A stretch of DNA of 64,000 nucleotides from Tolypocladium sp. Sup5 PDA-1 (taxonomy: Eukaryota; Ascomycota; Sordariomycetes; Hypocreales; Ophiocordycipitaceae): the NCBI GenBank assembly GCA_000750105.3, contig JPHH03000098.1:1-64000 (forward strand), written 5' to 3'. A program made the translations under genes and the position numbers. This document shows, in pieces, positions 45,452 through 55,889 of the stretch. The notes below the pieces were generated by a model. It was not told the DNA's origin, made no database searches, and saw only the letters and a program-made list of their open reading frames with translations. The first letter of the stretch is position 1, and every line of letters starts with the position of its first letter.

Positions 45452-46014
45452 ATGCGCCTCCACGTCCTTTCCCTCGCGATTGCAGCCTCTGTTGCGGCGA
45501 ACAAACTCGTGGCAGAACGAGATGTTGTCCCTCGCGCAACTGACTCTGGTGACTGCTTGGAAGACATTCTCCAACTGCTATACGCTACAACTACCGTGCC
45601 GCCTGAGCTCGCGTTGGTCACCGGCAGTTGCTTGCCACCGAACTTGGCCAAGGCCTATACCGGCTACAGCTCTCAAATTGTATCCTGGTATTCAGAACTC
45701 AGCGATGAGATCAGCGACTGCCCGGCATATCCATCTACAGTACCCCCGATGGAATCGAAACAAATATTTCCCACCTGCACAGGCGACGACAAGGCCGGCG
45801 CTACTGTCGCCACCCCGACAACCACATCTGGCAAGGCGAAGGCGACGGGTACCGATGTTACTACAACGAACGAGCCTTCTCAGTCGACGAATACCTCAGG
45901 TTTTGTAGCATCCGGTACTAGCATGCCGTCTCAGTCGACGAACGCTGCTGCTCATCAACCGGCATTATTATTGCTGCTGCTGCGGTGGCCGGACTCGCCC
46001 TGGCTGCGTTTTAA
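45452..46014 (+). pseudogene. Small secreted Ser/Thr-rich protein, GPI signal out of frame
   Basis: Residues 1-16 (MRLHVLSLAIAASVAA) form a signal peptide. Then comes a domain of about 90 residues with spaced cysteines (GDCLEDIL, GSCLPPNLAKAY, DCPAYPS, PTCTGDD) and a Thr/Ser/Ala-rich stalk with a repeated PSQSTN. In the main frame the protein ends in a leucine-rich and Arg-containing tail with a stop near 46031. In another frame, from about 45958, the DNA reads TGIIIAAAAVAGLALAAF then TAA (46012-46014), an excellent GPI-attachment tail. A single-base shift near the GCTGCTGCT run (45944-45952) would explain this. It is either a real frameshift or a sequence error. The family resembles cell-surface proteins of unknown function. 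Confidence 0.6.
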
Positions 46015-46276
46015 TGGGGGGGGGGCACGGTGATCATGGCGAATGTGGTCAACATAGCGAATTCCAGCGACGATTCAGGGAAGAAAGGGTGCCCGTAGGC
46101 GTATAAATTCTAAAGCGTGCTCCGTATAAGGCTTATGGGGAAGTTGTCCCTTATATACATAGAATTGTGTCTGGACCCCCTTGCATAGCCTCTGTCGTGG
46201 GGTGTGTCTGTGTTGGATAGACTAGTTGACTTAGGCAGCCCTTGGCCGAGGAAAAGGAAGTCCTGGGGGGCAGTGG

Positions 46277-46324
46277 CTAGCTGACTAGCTAGCTGACTGG
46301 ATAGCTGACTAGATATCTGATCTA
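46277..46324. repeat. 12-bp tandem repeat, about four units
   Basis: Units read CTAGCTGACTAG, CTAGCTGACTGG, ATAGCTGACTAG and ATATCTGATCTA. Noncoding; probably slippage-derived. Confidence 0.7.
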
Positions 46325-46462
46325 ATGACTAGATAAGTCATGCGCTGATCTATTAGTCGGGCTACTAATCCCTGGAAAAAGCAAGGAAAAGGCCGGCTAG
46401 GCACGGAGGCAACTAGAGGATAAAGAGGGTAGGCTTTCACTTACAAGGATGAGAAAAACAAG

Positions 46463-46502
46463 ACTGAGGCATCATTTTGATCACTGAGGCATCATTTTGA
46501 TC
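46463..46502. repeat. 20-bp direct repeat, two copies
   Basis: Two adjacent exact copies of ACTGAGGCATCATTTTGATC lie in noncoding AT-rich DNA. Confidence 0.8.
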
Positions 46503-46871
46503 AATGAATTGGAATTCAACCGCTATTTTGACCGATGAATTTGACCCCTAAATTTACCCCTATTTTATATATGATTTGGAACCGCATAACGCGACAGTCT
46601 GTCTTCCCTGTCAAAGTAGTAGAGTACTTCACGGTATTACTTAGGAGAAACAGAAGAGAAGGGCTTACACGGAATTTATTCAAACGGTCGTAGTCAGCCT
46701 AGTTTTTCTCATAACAATCATCCCCTAGGGACGTGTATTTTGATAAATAAAATAGAGCGTACCCTGTCAATAGTAGTAGGGTCGCGGGAACGTGTGAAGT
46801 CCTTCACCGCCCAATCCGAATTTGAACCAGCTGCCCGTGCCTTTGTGAATCATGTGACCTGAACGGTCTTG

Positions 46872-49012
46872 TCAGTTTGCCTGTCCTCCTTTGTTCGAAT
46901 AAGAGGGAGTATAGTCATTCATACCCGCCAAGAATCCCATCGAGTCCACGCCGCCCGCCTTCTCCGCTTGGTCCAGGGAATTTAGCATTTGGTCGAGGAC
47001 ATGCCGCACCACCTTTTTTACGTCGTTGCATGGATCGCCGTTTGGCGCCGTTGGTCCGACCCAGTCCAGGAACCCGACGAGCAGACTCAACTGCTGGATC
47101 ACGCTGGACCGACGCGACATGAACGTGCCCGACCCGCGCAGCAGCTCGAGGCAAAGGACGCCGCCCGCAGGCGCCGCATACCCCATGACGAGCCACTTAA
47201 AGTCGCCGTGCAGCCCGCTCATGCGGTCCTTGTTCGTCCAGAACACAAGCGTCAGCGAGAAGAGCTCCAGGCTAATGTCAGGAGGCGCAGGCTCGGCCGG
47301 GTGCTCGGCCGGTCGAGTAGGCGCTCAATGAAGAAGAGATTCTGCAGGTGCTCGAGGTGGGCGAGTAGTTTGGCAAAGAGGGTGTGCCCATCGATGGATC
47401 GGCTCGCCACATCCTCCTGCCGGAACACAAGACACGGCGGGTATTAGGACACCAGTTTCATCTGCTGCTCTCTCAAGCCCCTGTTATCGTTAGCTTAGAT
47501 CGTCCCGAGGTCGACGTACTCACATGAGCGTTTCCGTACTACAGTGCCCAACGGCCTGCAAAGCAATGTCCAGGATAGAATCTCGTACAAACGCAATCAT
47601 GGCTCGGGCGCGCTGTAACGTGGTGGCGTAAATACGGCCGCGTGTGTTCCGCCCATTCTCGTCAACCAGGTCCTCGCTCCACGGCGTGAGCCCGAGCAGC
47701 AAGTCGTCTGGAAGGTCGAGCGGCAGCGGCGTGGAAAGGAATTGGCGGGCAAGGTGCAGCGGTCGACCAGTAAACGTCGACATGATCTTGTCCGAGACGA
47801 TGACCTTTTCACAGAGCCGTCGTTTGATCTGCGTGCAAATGGACCGGTCTCGCGGACCTCCAGAGGATGCGTGTAGAGAGAGGAACGTGGCCAAACTGAT
47901 GAATTCAGCATGTAGTCGCCAATGCTGCGGGCCTGGCAAGTCAGCCACGTTCGTGAGGATGACGAAAGTCTCACTGCTGTCGCCGGTGACAATGGATTCG
48001 AAGATGCTCTGCCTACACAACAGGTGCTGGAGCAGAGTATTGGCGCTGGCCATGTTTCTCGTAACTTCGATGTAGCCCCAGGAGCAGTCCTTGTACTTGC
48101 AGAGATATTTTCTGGCTTCGTCAGAGGTGATTTGCTCGCCGACTGACAGCGGCTGATGAGATGCTCCCGCGCCCAGTGCCCACGAGGTGAACAGTATACC
48201 GGGGCCTTCCCAGCACATATTCGGACCAGAGAAGCCCTCGAACCACTCGCGCGGGTCGGTGTAGTCTTCTCTCAGCGCGTTGGAGCTGTTATGAGAGAGC
48301 GTCAAGGCCATGTTGGTCAGGGCCTGCTGCGTCCGCTCTCTGAGCTGGACCCCAAATGTGCTCCAGAGGCCGTCTATGAGCCACCCAGTTGCTATTAGAC
48401 ACCTACCTTCGTTGGGGTTGATGCTTCTCTTGAACAAGATGCGGCAGCTCCCCTCGCTGGGAATCTGTCGTCTTTGCGCTGGCCCAGAACATGGCGGCGT
48501 CATCAGCGGCCGCGTGCTTCAGGGACTCGGCGGTGGTGGTCTCGACGTGCTCGGCGAGATTATCGTAGCCGATATGACGATGCTCAAGGAGACAAGGACC
48601 GGGGAGTTTAGGCACCGTTCCGCAGCTTAACGCCACTGGCTACGGCCACCCCATTCCGGACACTCGTCGAGGAAGGTGGCTTGTTTGATACAGATGGCTT
48701 GTACGGGGATCGTGTACCTTGATAGGTCGTCCCCATCAGTTAATCCCACCACGTAAAGTAAGTACAAAAGTTCGTTTGTCATAATGAGCATTGTCAACCA
48801 TGCTTCTGACTCAAGTTGTCAGCCAACTCACCTTGATGGTGGATGTTTGGTACGTCGGAGAGCATAGCCATCGCCAGAAAGACTATCTGTTCATTGGCCG
48901 TCATGTTGACCAACACGACGCCCAGCAGTCCTATAATGTTGTCGCCGAAGAGCCTATCTGCCCAAGCCGGCGTCAAAAGCTCCAGATCTTGTTGGTCGTG
49001 ATATAGAGCCAT
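46872..49012 (-). pseudogene. Fungal transcription-factor-like protein, disrupted
   Basis: Conserved-looking segments run from 49012 (WADRLFGDNIIGLLG) through 48636-47520 (HNSSNALREDYTDPREWFEGF, KRRLCEKVIVSDKIMSTFTGRP) to 47246-46872 (NKDRMSGLHGDFKWLVMGYAAP). The motif KIMSTFTGRPLHL suits the middle homology region of fungal Zn2Cys6 regulators, but no zinc cluster was found upstream. Between HLQNLFFIERLLDR and EPAPPDISLELFSL (near 47300-47310) the frame changes without a credible intron. The link at 48365-48410 needs an unusually short intron of about 34 bp. I read it as a decaying gene; a poorly resolved intact gene is the alternative. Confidence 0.5.
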
Positions 49013-51105
49013 GGACTAGGACGGTGGTGGGAGAACGACCGCTATTGTATTGAATGGGGCGTCGGGGCATTATGCTAACTCCTGGCGAGCAAAGGGCTAG
49101 ACGTGGCTGAAAGGCTTTGTCTGTCCGCTGCGTGAGGGATTTTTCTTTGGTTGGTTCCATCCGGGTAAGGAAAGAGTATTTCTATTTTTAGAGATAAAAA
49201 AATCTATTTGCAGAGAAGACTTTACTGCTCAGTATGGCCCCTCGCAAGCGCACGTAAGGCGGTCCGAGTCCCAGTTTGTGATTTGTGCGTGGGGCCCCGA
49301 TCGCACGGCGCAAACCCGTTCAGCTGGGGTACATTAAGCTGGGCTTCTTTGGAAGGTATCCGCGTAGCATCATCCCCCAATGTCCTTGCCATGTTCCACG
49401 AAGCGAGGCAACGAAGGATGGAGCCACGGTTCCTGCTCATGGGGGATTTGTTGTCCACCAAAGATATGTGCCATGGCGCGGCTTGTCTCTGGCATCAAAT
49501 CCGGCCGCAGCTTCCAGGAGTGAGCCAGCCTGGTGCAGGGTCTACGAACTGTTGTGGCCAATATTCGAGGCTTTCATCCTATTATGAATAGGAACAGCTG
49601 AAAGTTACGGCGTTCCGCAGCAGATGAATGCTCCCGTGTCTGCGATTAAAGAGGGTTAAAGGGCAACTATTGGTAGCCCAGCTGCGTGAGTATACGAAAT
49701 TACCCGATGCCAACAGAAGACTGTTGTTATGGGTGTAAGTAAAGATACCCGCTTGTAAAAGTTGGCGCTATCGTTGATTGTCACATTGATTAATTGAATC
49801 AATTATAGGGAGTATACGTATCTATTTTGCCAATGCCGCTGACGATGTTGCTGCTGCTGGTGCTGCCGTTGGTGCCGTTGACGATGCTGCTGGTGGTGTC
49901 GCTGCTAAAGCTGCTAATGATGCTGTTGTTGAAGATGTCGTGCTTGAGGCCCTGATCCACGACGCCTTCCAAATTAACTCAGGACAATGCAAGAGTACAT
50001 TTGGCTGGCACATTTGGTGGGGCGATTCCCTTGTACCGTCCACCCTGGTCCGATCTTTGCATACCGCCTGCCCGTCGCTCGTCAGGCTCTGCGGGAGGGG
50101 CATTATAGCAGCAATTGACGATCGTAATCGTAACCGCTGTGTAGCTGCCTTTCGACGACGAAGCTATCACGACCGACAAGAAGATTCGTTACTTATTGCC
50201 TTATTCCGAACGACCCGTAAGAAAGCCAATATCGCAATAGCGGTCCGAAGCTCATCATTATCGTCATTCTCAACAATAATACGGTTTAGTAGCCCGCCGT
50301 CAATAGCGCTGATAGCTTGCATCGCGGTCATGATATAACGCAGGTTGAACGAAATTGACTCAACATAGGCTGTACGAGTTTCGTACGGTCGCGTAGACCC
50401 TACGACTTTGATTTAACCTTTTGGGCAGGAAAGCTGCCTTTTCTTGGCAACTATCCCTAATATAGGCAACTTGGCGGCCCCGGCTAGCTAGGTACATTAA
50501 ATATAGGGGTGGACGGCGGATTGTGCGTAGTGGAGTTTGCATTCCCTTATTTGCATTGAAAATCCCTACTAATTTGAGAAAGGCGGCGAAATTATACACG
50601 GAATTGTGTCTTGCACCAACCTGAACGACTTTGGAAGGCGTCGTGGATCAGGGCCTGAAAGGTACTATTAATAATAATACGTGTTCGTAATGCGTCGCTA
50701 CGGTTAACTAACGGCTAAATGCTAGTTAGTTAACGCTGGAATCACCTTTTGTATAATAGTGCTCAGCGGGAAGAAGCCAAACTCAAAAACAGTCCCAGAA
50801 AGAGTCAAAGCTGGAAGCTGCTGCTCACCCACTTGTGTAGTCTCCCAAGTCACCTTGTATACAGCTTTGCTTTACAAGTATTATTAATACGTACGGAAGC
50901 TTTGAGGAGAGACTCAAGGACCCATGCACGTGCACGGACGGAAAATGGCGCAGTCACTGGGCGCGTCACAAGGCATCAAGTTTCTATTGGCTGGCAAACA
51001 TCTTCACCTCCATACAGGAGGACAAAATTTCGGGCTGTCTGCATGAACAATTTCTTCATCATCTGAACCTCTTGGCTCCATTGTGCGATTGCTTGCTCCG
51101 TGGAC
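49013..51105. other. Gene-poor stretch
   Basis: It contains the GCT/GTT/GAT-rich region at 49834-49950. Long open frames near 49208-49591 and 49940-50338 have no recognisable family. Confidence 0.35.
49834..49950. repeat. Degenerate GCT/GTT/GAT trinucleotide tract
   Basis: Codon-periodic DNA that reads Ala/Val/Asp in one plus frame and Leu/Val/Met in another. The minus strand reads Ala/Thr/Ser. Coding status is unclear. Confidence 0.55.
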
Positions 51106-53221
51106 ATGGACCCCCCTAACGACTGGGCGAGTCAAGATGACGACGACGATGCCGAGGCCGATGTCTGCCTTGCTCCGTCGCATGAGCCAGCGACACTGGC
51201 AGTCTACACCACCATCCACCGGTAGATATTCATCAGCCACACCTCACGGGCGACATGACTGCTAAAGCCAGACCCGTGTAGCATCAGGCGCCTAGTACTT
51301 GCAAGCATCGGTAATGTCGCAATGTGGCAGATGATTACCTCGTGCGTCCACTGACTGACAGACACGCAGACGATCCGTACACGCTTGAGCACTTCCGGGA
51401 ACCCAGTTTAAATGCCCTCGTCGTTAGGCCGCTGGTTGATCGGCTGTACGATCCCCCAGACATCTCCGTGAGTACGTACGCCTTCCTCGACTCGTCCCGC
51501 CCTGCCACTGAATCAAGACCGCCTCAGTCTACTGCTTGCTGGTCAACCGTGTCTACTTCCTGCGCGAGCAGTCTGGTCTGGTCCACCAGAGTGTCAATGT
51601 CGCCCGGGCCACGCTGTGCGAGCTCGTTGCCAGCCGTGTCCTGCGTCGGTTCCACGAGGACAACCCGGGCCAGTCGGGGCTTCTCCTCCTAGCCCGCATC
51701 CTCGTCGATGGCCTCGATCCCTTCCAAGGAGCCCCCAGCGATGTCGAGCGCGAAGGGCGCCACCTGCAGTGGCCGGTCCAGGACCGTGGCGGGCACGAGC
51801 GGAAGCTGACGGCGCTCGAGCTTGCCATTCTCTCCGAGAGCAAAACCTTCATTAGCTCGTCGGCCTGCCAGAGCGTTGTCAATGCCGTGCACAATGGCCA
51901 GGTCGTCTACACGCCCTTGTCCTTTATCGACATCCTCCCCGACCACTACAAACACCGGCCCGTCTCCCTTTACGACCCGCAGCAGGCCCGCCTGCTGAAC
52001 CACCATCGCCTCATTGTTCCCCGTGTCAGGGCCATAGTCGAAGTGATGCAGTTCTTCGTGCTCCTGGTCCTGTATACCCTGACCATGATTAACCGGCATA
52101 TGGAGTATATCCCCTGGGAGATCCTCTTCTGCGTCTATGCCGCGGGCTGGGTCCTGCAGGAGTTTGCCGCCATCATCGAGCATGGTTGGGAGGTTCACGC
52201 GCAGAGCTTGTGGTCCTTCTTGGACCTTACCTTCGTGGCCATCTACGGTGCCTACATTTTCGCCCGCATCTATGACTTTTCTGTCGGCCACCTCCGCGAC
52301 GGGTACGGCCTTCACATCCTCTGTATTGCCGCCCCCGTTCTGCTGACTCGAATCGCCTTCAATTTGATGCCCCACAATATCGTCTTCATCTCACTCCACG
52401 CCATGATGAAAGACTTCACCTTTCTCACGTTCTTGGTAGCGTGGTGCTTCACTGGCTTCCTCCTTGCTCTAAAGTGGCTCATTCCCGCAGACCAGGCCAA
52501 CGGCGACGCAGCCCCCAGCTGGTCCACGGTTTGCAAATGGCTGCTCTGGATCTGGTTTGGCCTCGATGGCACAGGCATCGAGGAGTCCGTACGCTTCCAC
52601 ATCGTCCTCGGCCCCACGCTCATGATCGCTTTCGCCTTTTTGGGGAACACCTTATTCCTGACAATCCTGGTCGCCATGCTCACGAATACATTTTCCCGAA
52701 TCATTGCCGACGAAGCCGCCGAGATCAGCTTTCGCCGAACTGTCCTTACCTTTGAAAGCGTCAAGAGTGACGCCATCTTTGCGTACCCCCCGCCCTTCAA
52801 TATCGTAGCGATTGCCACACTTCTCCCACTCAAGTTCCTGGTTTCAGCCCGCCGCTTCCACACCATTAATGTGGCCATGATTCGAGTGCTGAACGCCCCT
52901 GGCCTCCTTCTCATCAGCCTCTTCGAACGACGGCGGCTCTGGGTTAGGCCCAAGCTGCGGAACAAATCATCGCTACTGAGCTGGCACTTCACAGGATTCT
53001 CCCCCCACGGAGATATTCAGGCCGTCTTCAAGGTGCCCCTGCCGGCCGACGTTTCTGATAAGATTGACGAGCTCGATCCTGTGGAAGAGGTGCCGGTTCT
53101 GGAGGACGATGTGATGTCGAGATTATCGGCCGACATATCCAGGTCTAGGCTGCGCAGGTCAAGGCTATCGAGGCGAGACCATGCCATGGACTGGCGTATA
53201 TCACGGGAGGAGAACAGATAG
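51106..53221 (+). CDS. Yvc1/TRP-like nonselective cation channel
   Basis: Four exons (51106-51221, 51282-51310, 51370-51471, 51528-53221) join to 1941 nt, or 646 residues, close to fungal vacuolar TRP channels. An acidic N-terminus (MDPPNDWASQDDDDDAEAD) precedes a cytosolic domain with IRRLVLASIDDPYTLEHFR and LNALVVRPLVDRLYD. The membrane domain begins around VMQFFVLLVLYTLTM and continues to a pore-proximal stretch, FGLDGTGIEESVRFHIVLGP, and the S6-like LFLTILVAMLTNTFSRIIADEAAE. Expected role: calcium-permeable channel of the vacuole or endomembrane (family knowledge). The C-terminus is Arg- and Ser-rich. The donor GTACGT after position 51471 is preferred over GTGAGT because it keeps the frame. 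Confidence 0.88.
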
Positions 53222-54088
53222 GTCCATATTCCACCTGAGCCGCTCTGCAGGCGTGGCAGGATCGCAGCCAGTAACAGAATGATGACTAGACTCCATGTTC
53301 AACTGTAGGCCAATCTGTTAATTCTTATACTACAATACTCCCTAAAATTCCGTATTTAGGCAACACATTTATCTTCTCGCGTCCTCTTGAAATATATTAA
53401 AAAAATCGTCACTACCAGAAAATACAAACCTTGCGGTGTAATTGGCTTGGAATGAGCCGAGGATTGTTGCGGGCTGTGCCTAGCATTGTGGACCCGGCTG
53501 TGCTGGGTGAAGTCGTTGTCATGCAGGCAATGCCTCTTCCGCTCGACTTGTAACGTGTCTAACTTGTAGCTGACAAACCTGTGGCTTTCAGCCACCATTG
53601 GATAGACGCTTCAACTCACAACACCTTCGAAGACTGTCTCGATGGCGCGATATCAGGTTTGCTTGCCCGGCGTTGTTCCTATTGATGGATGGATGGACAC
53701 TACCTCAGCAACAAGTGTGGCATCCATTACAGGATACGGCATCTATCATAGAATACGATTAATGGACACATAGTAAATAAACTGGAGAGGCAACGAAGCG
53801 GGAGGGTAATTGAACGGCATGTTGAGTCTGCTATCTAGCATAATTCAGAGGAGCGAACTCGGCCGTTGTCTATTCTATGCAACTTCAAACAAACATGAGC
53901 GTGGGGGAGATTACAGATCTGACGTGAATGGCAGTACACACGGAATGAGGATCGCCCATTCAGAGCTGCTAGAACCCATATGATGGCGACGGGAGTATTA
54001 ATAGCAGATGCCTTGTGTTCAGAAGCGGGTTCTGTCGACGCGCGTCGATAGGTGGCTTCATTCTAGTACCACCTATTTTAAACCAGCT
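53222..54088. other. Spacer
   Basis: It has a short GATG microsatellite near 53682-53694. I see no gene. Confidence 0.4.
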
Positions 54089-55479
54089 TCAACAGAATCC
54101 TTCCTTGGCCCTGTTCTCAGCGAACTTCTTCCCGTCAACATCCATGTTCAGCTCACCATCCACCTGCTCATTGGGACCGGCAATCAGGATCTTGATCACC
54201 TGGCCCTCCTTGACCTTCTTGAATGCCTCCTCCGCGTGCTTGAAGGGCACAACACCGGTGATCAATTTTTTGACATCCACACTACCGTTGGCCACCAGCT
54301 CAATGGCCAGCTTGAAGTCGCCAGGCCCATATCGGAAGCTACCTCGCGCCATGACCTCTTTCAGGCACATGGCCATAATAGGAAATGTGATCTCCGCCTT
54401 GCCCATGCCGCCCTGAACGAAGGTACCACCCATCTTGACGACATGCAAACTAGTCTGAATGGAGGACTCTGCGCCGCTAGCATCGATAACTACGTCCGCG
54501 CCTTTATCGAGGTTGCATTTCTCGAGCAGGGCCTTCGCGTTGTCCTCGGCTGAGATGCGCTGGGAGAGGTATGTGTGTGTAGATGCTAGGTCCTTGGCGA
54601 AATCGAGCTTTGACTGGGCGATGTCGACGCTGATGACCTTGGTTGCCCCGAAGGACTTAGCAACCGCCGCGCAGAGGAGTCCGACTGGGCCAGCTCCCAT
54701 GACTACGACACTCGCACCGGGTGTGACTTGTGCTTGCTTGACGATATGTACTGCAACTGCAAGAGGCTCAATCAAAGCACCCTCCTGGAGGGAAACATTG
54801 TCGGGTAGCTTATGGCAGAAGTCGAACGGGGCGACCCAGAAGCCCGTTAGAGTGCCGTCATAGGGAGGAGTAGCCGCAAAGACCATTTCGGGGCAGATAT
54901 TATATCGGCCAGCTAGACAATCGTAACAATGTCGACAGGGATAGCCGGGCTCGAGAGCGACTCTATCGCCGCGCTGAAGCATCTTCGCAGCGCTCCCAAC
55001 CTTAACAATAGTGCCGGCGGATTCGTGGCCCAGGACCATGGGGTCTTTAACGACGAAGTGGCCGATGGCGCCATGCTCCCAGTAGTGCACATCGGAGCCG
55101 CAGATGCCTGTGTAGTTGACGGCGATAAGGACATCGTGGGCTGCGGACAGCTTGGGATAGGGACGTTCGGCGAACTCAACGTCGTGGGGCTTGTTGAGGA
55201 TGAAGGAGAGGTTCTGCGGGGTTGGATATTAATTGTGTCACATAGATTTCACTTGAGAAGTAGAGTGCTAACGCTATTGTCCCTTGATATTGAAGTGGCC
55301 TCTGCAGCATCTTGCGCTGGGACTGACTCCGCGATGGTCTGGATTGCGAGGGTTCTCTGCTCTTGGGTCTCCGCTGCGGGTGCTGGAGAGGGAGTTTGCT
55401 CTAGAACAGAAGCTGGTACGGGGGCGATTGGCTGATCTTGGACTGAAATTGGCTCCTGAGGAGTAGGTTCTGTGGCCAT
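54089..55479 (-). CDS. Xylitol/sorbitol-type zinc dehydrogenase with N-terminal extension
   Basis: Two exons (55479-55273, 55213-54089) join to 1332 nt, or 443 residues. The MDR core begins NLSFILNKPHDVEF at residue 70. It shows GICGSDVHYWEHG (catalytic zinc Cys), VLGHESAG (His), CRHCYDCLAGRYNICP (structural zinc), and VVMGAGPVGLL with VISVD after it, the Asp indicating NAD preference. It oxidises a polyol such as xylitol or sorbitol to a ketose, with fungal XdhA as the closest recognisable type. Typical members have about 350-360 residues. The extra 69 residues are Pro/Gln/Ala/Glu-rich and low complexity; the GTTAGC donor joins them in phase. It shares a 410-bp upstream region with a divergent regulator and lies near a sugar transporter. 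Confidence 0.88.
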
Positions 55480-55889
55480 TGTTGGAAGACCGTAGCGGGG
55501 GAGTGGTGGTGTTAGAGAGTCGGAGTCGGCGGTTGTCTCGAAAATCACTAGGAGGAGAAGGCGTCCCATGTACTTAAAAGATCGTGAAGGCCGAGGAAGG
55601 GGGTGAAGAGGTGGAACTGGGTCCAAATACGTATACCCGGAACAGGAGAGCCTGCCGCTTCTTCGTTTCCAGGGTACCTTATGTCTCGGGTCGTATTTGA
55701 GCTTCCAGTCCGGCCGCCGGCTAGCCCATGCCGGTCGTTGTCGGGGACCTCGGTGGAGCCTCGAGTGGAGGTCTTCCGGCGGAACCGTTGACTGTCGTCC
55801 CGACGGGAGCATTCTCGGTAGGCCATTGGGCCTGCGCGGGGATTGGGGACATGTACTTCGTAGGCTTGTGGGGTTGATTGCACGTGACC

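Noticed and set aside
49940..50338. Plus-strand frame following the GCT-rich tract
   Set aside because: Low-complexity start and no homology that I can recognise. Not called as a gene.
51689..52375. Long minus-strand frames inside the cation channel gene
   Set aside because: Antisense shadows of a strongly coding, GC-biased exon.
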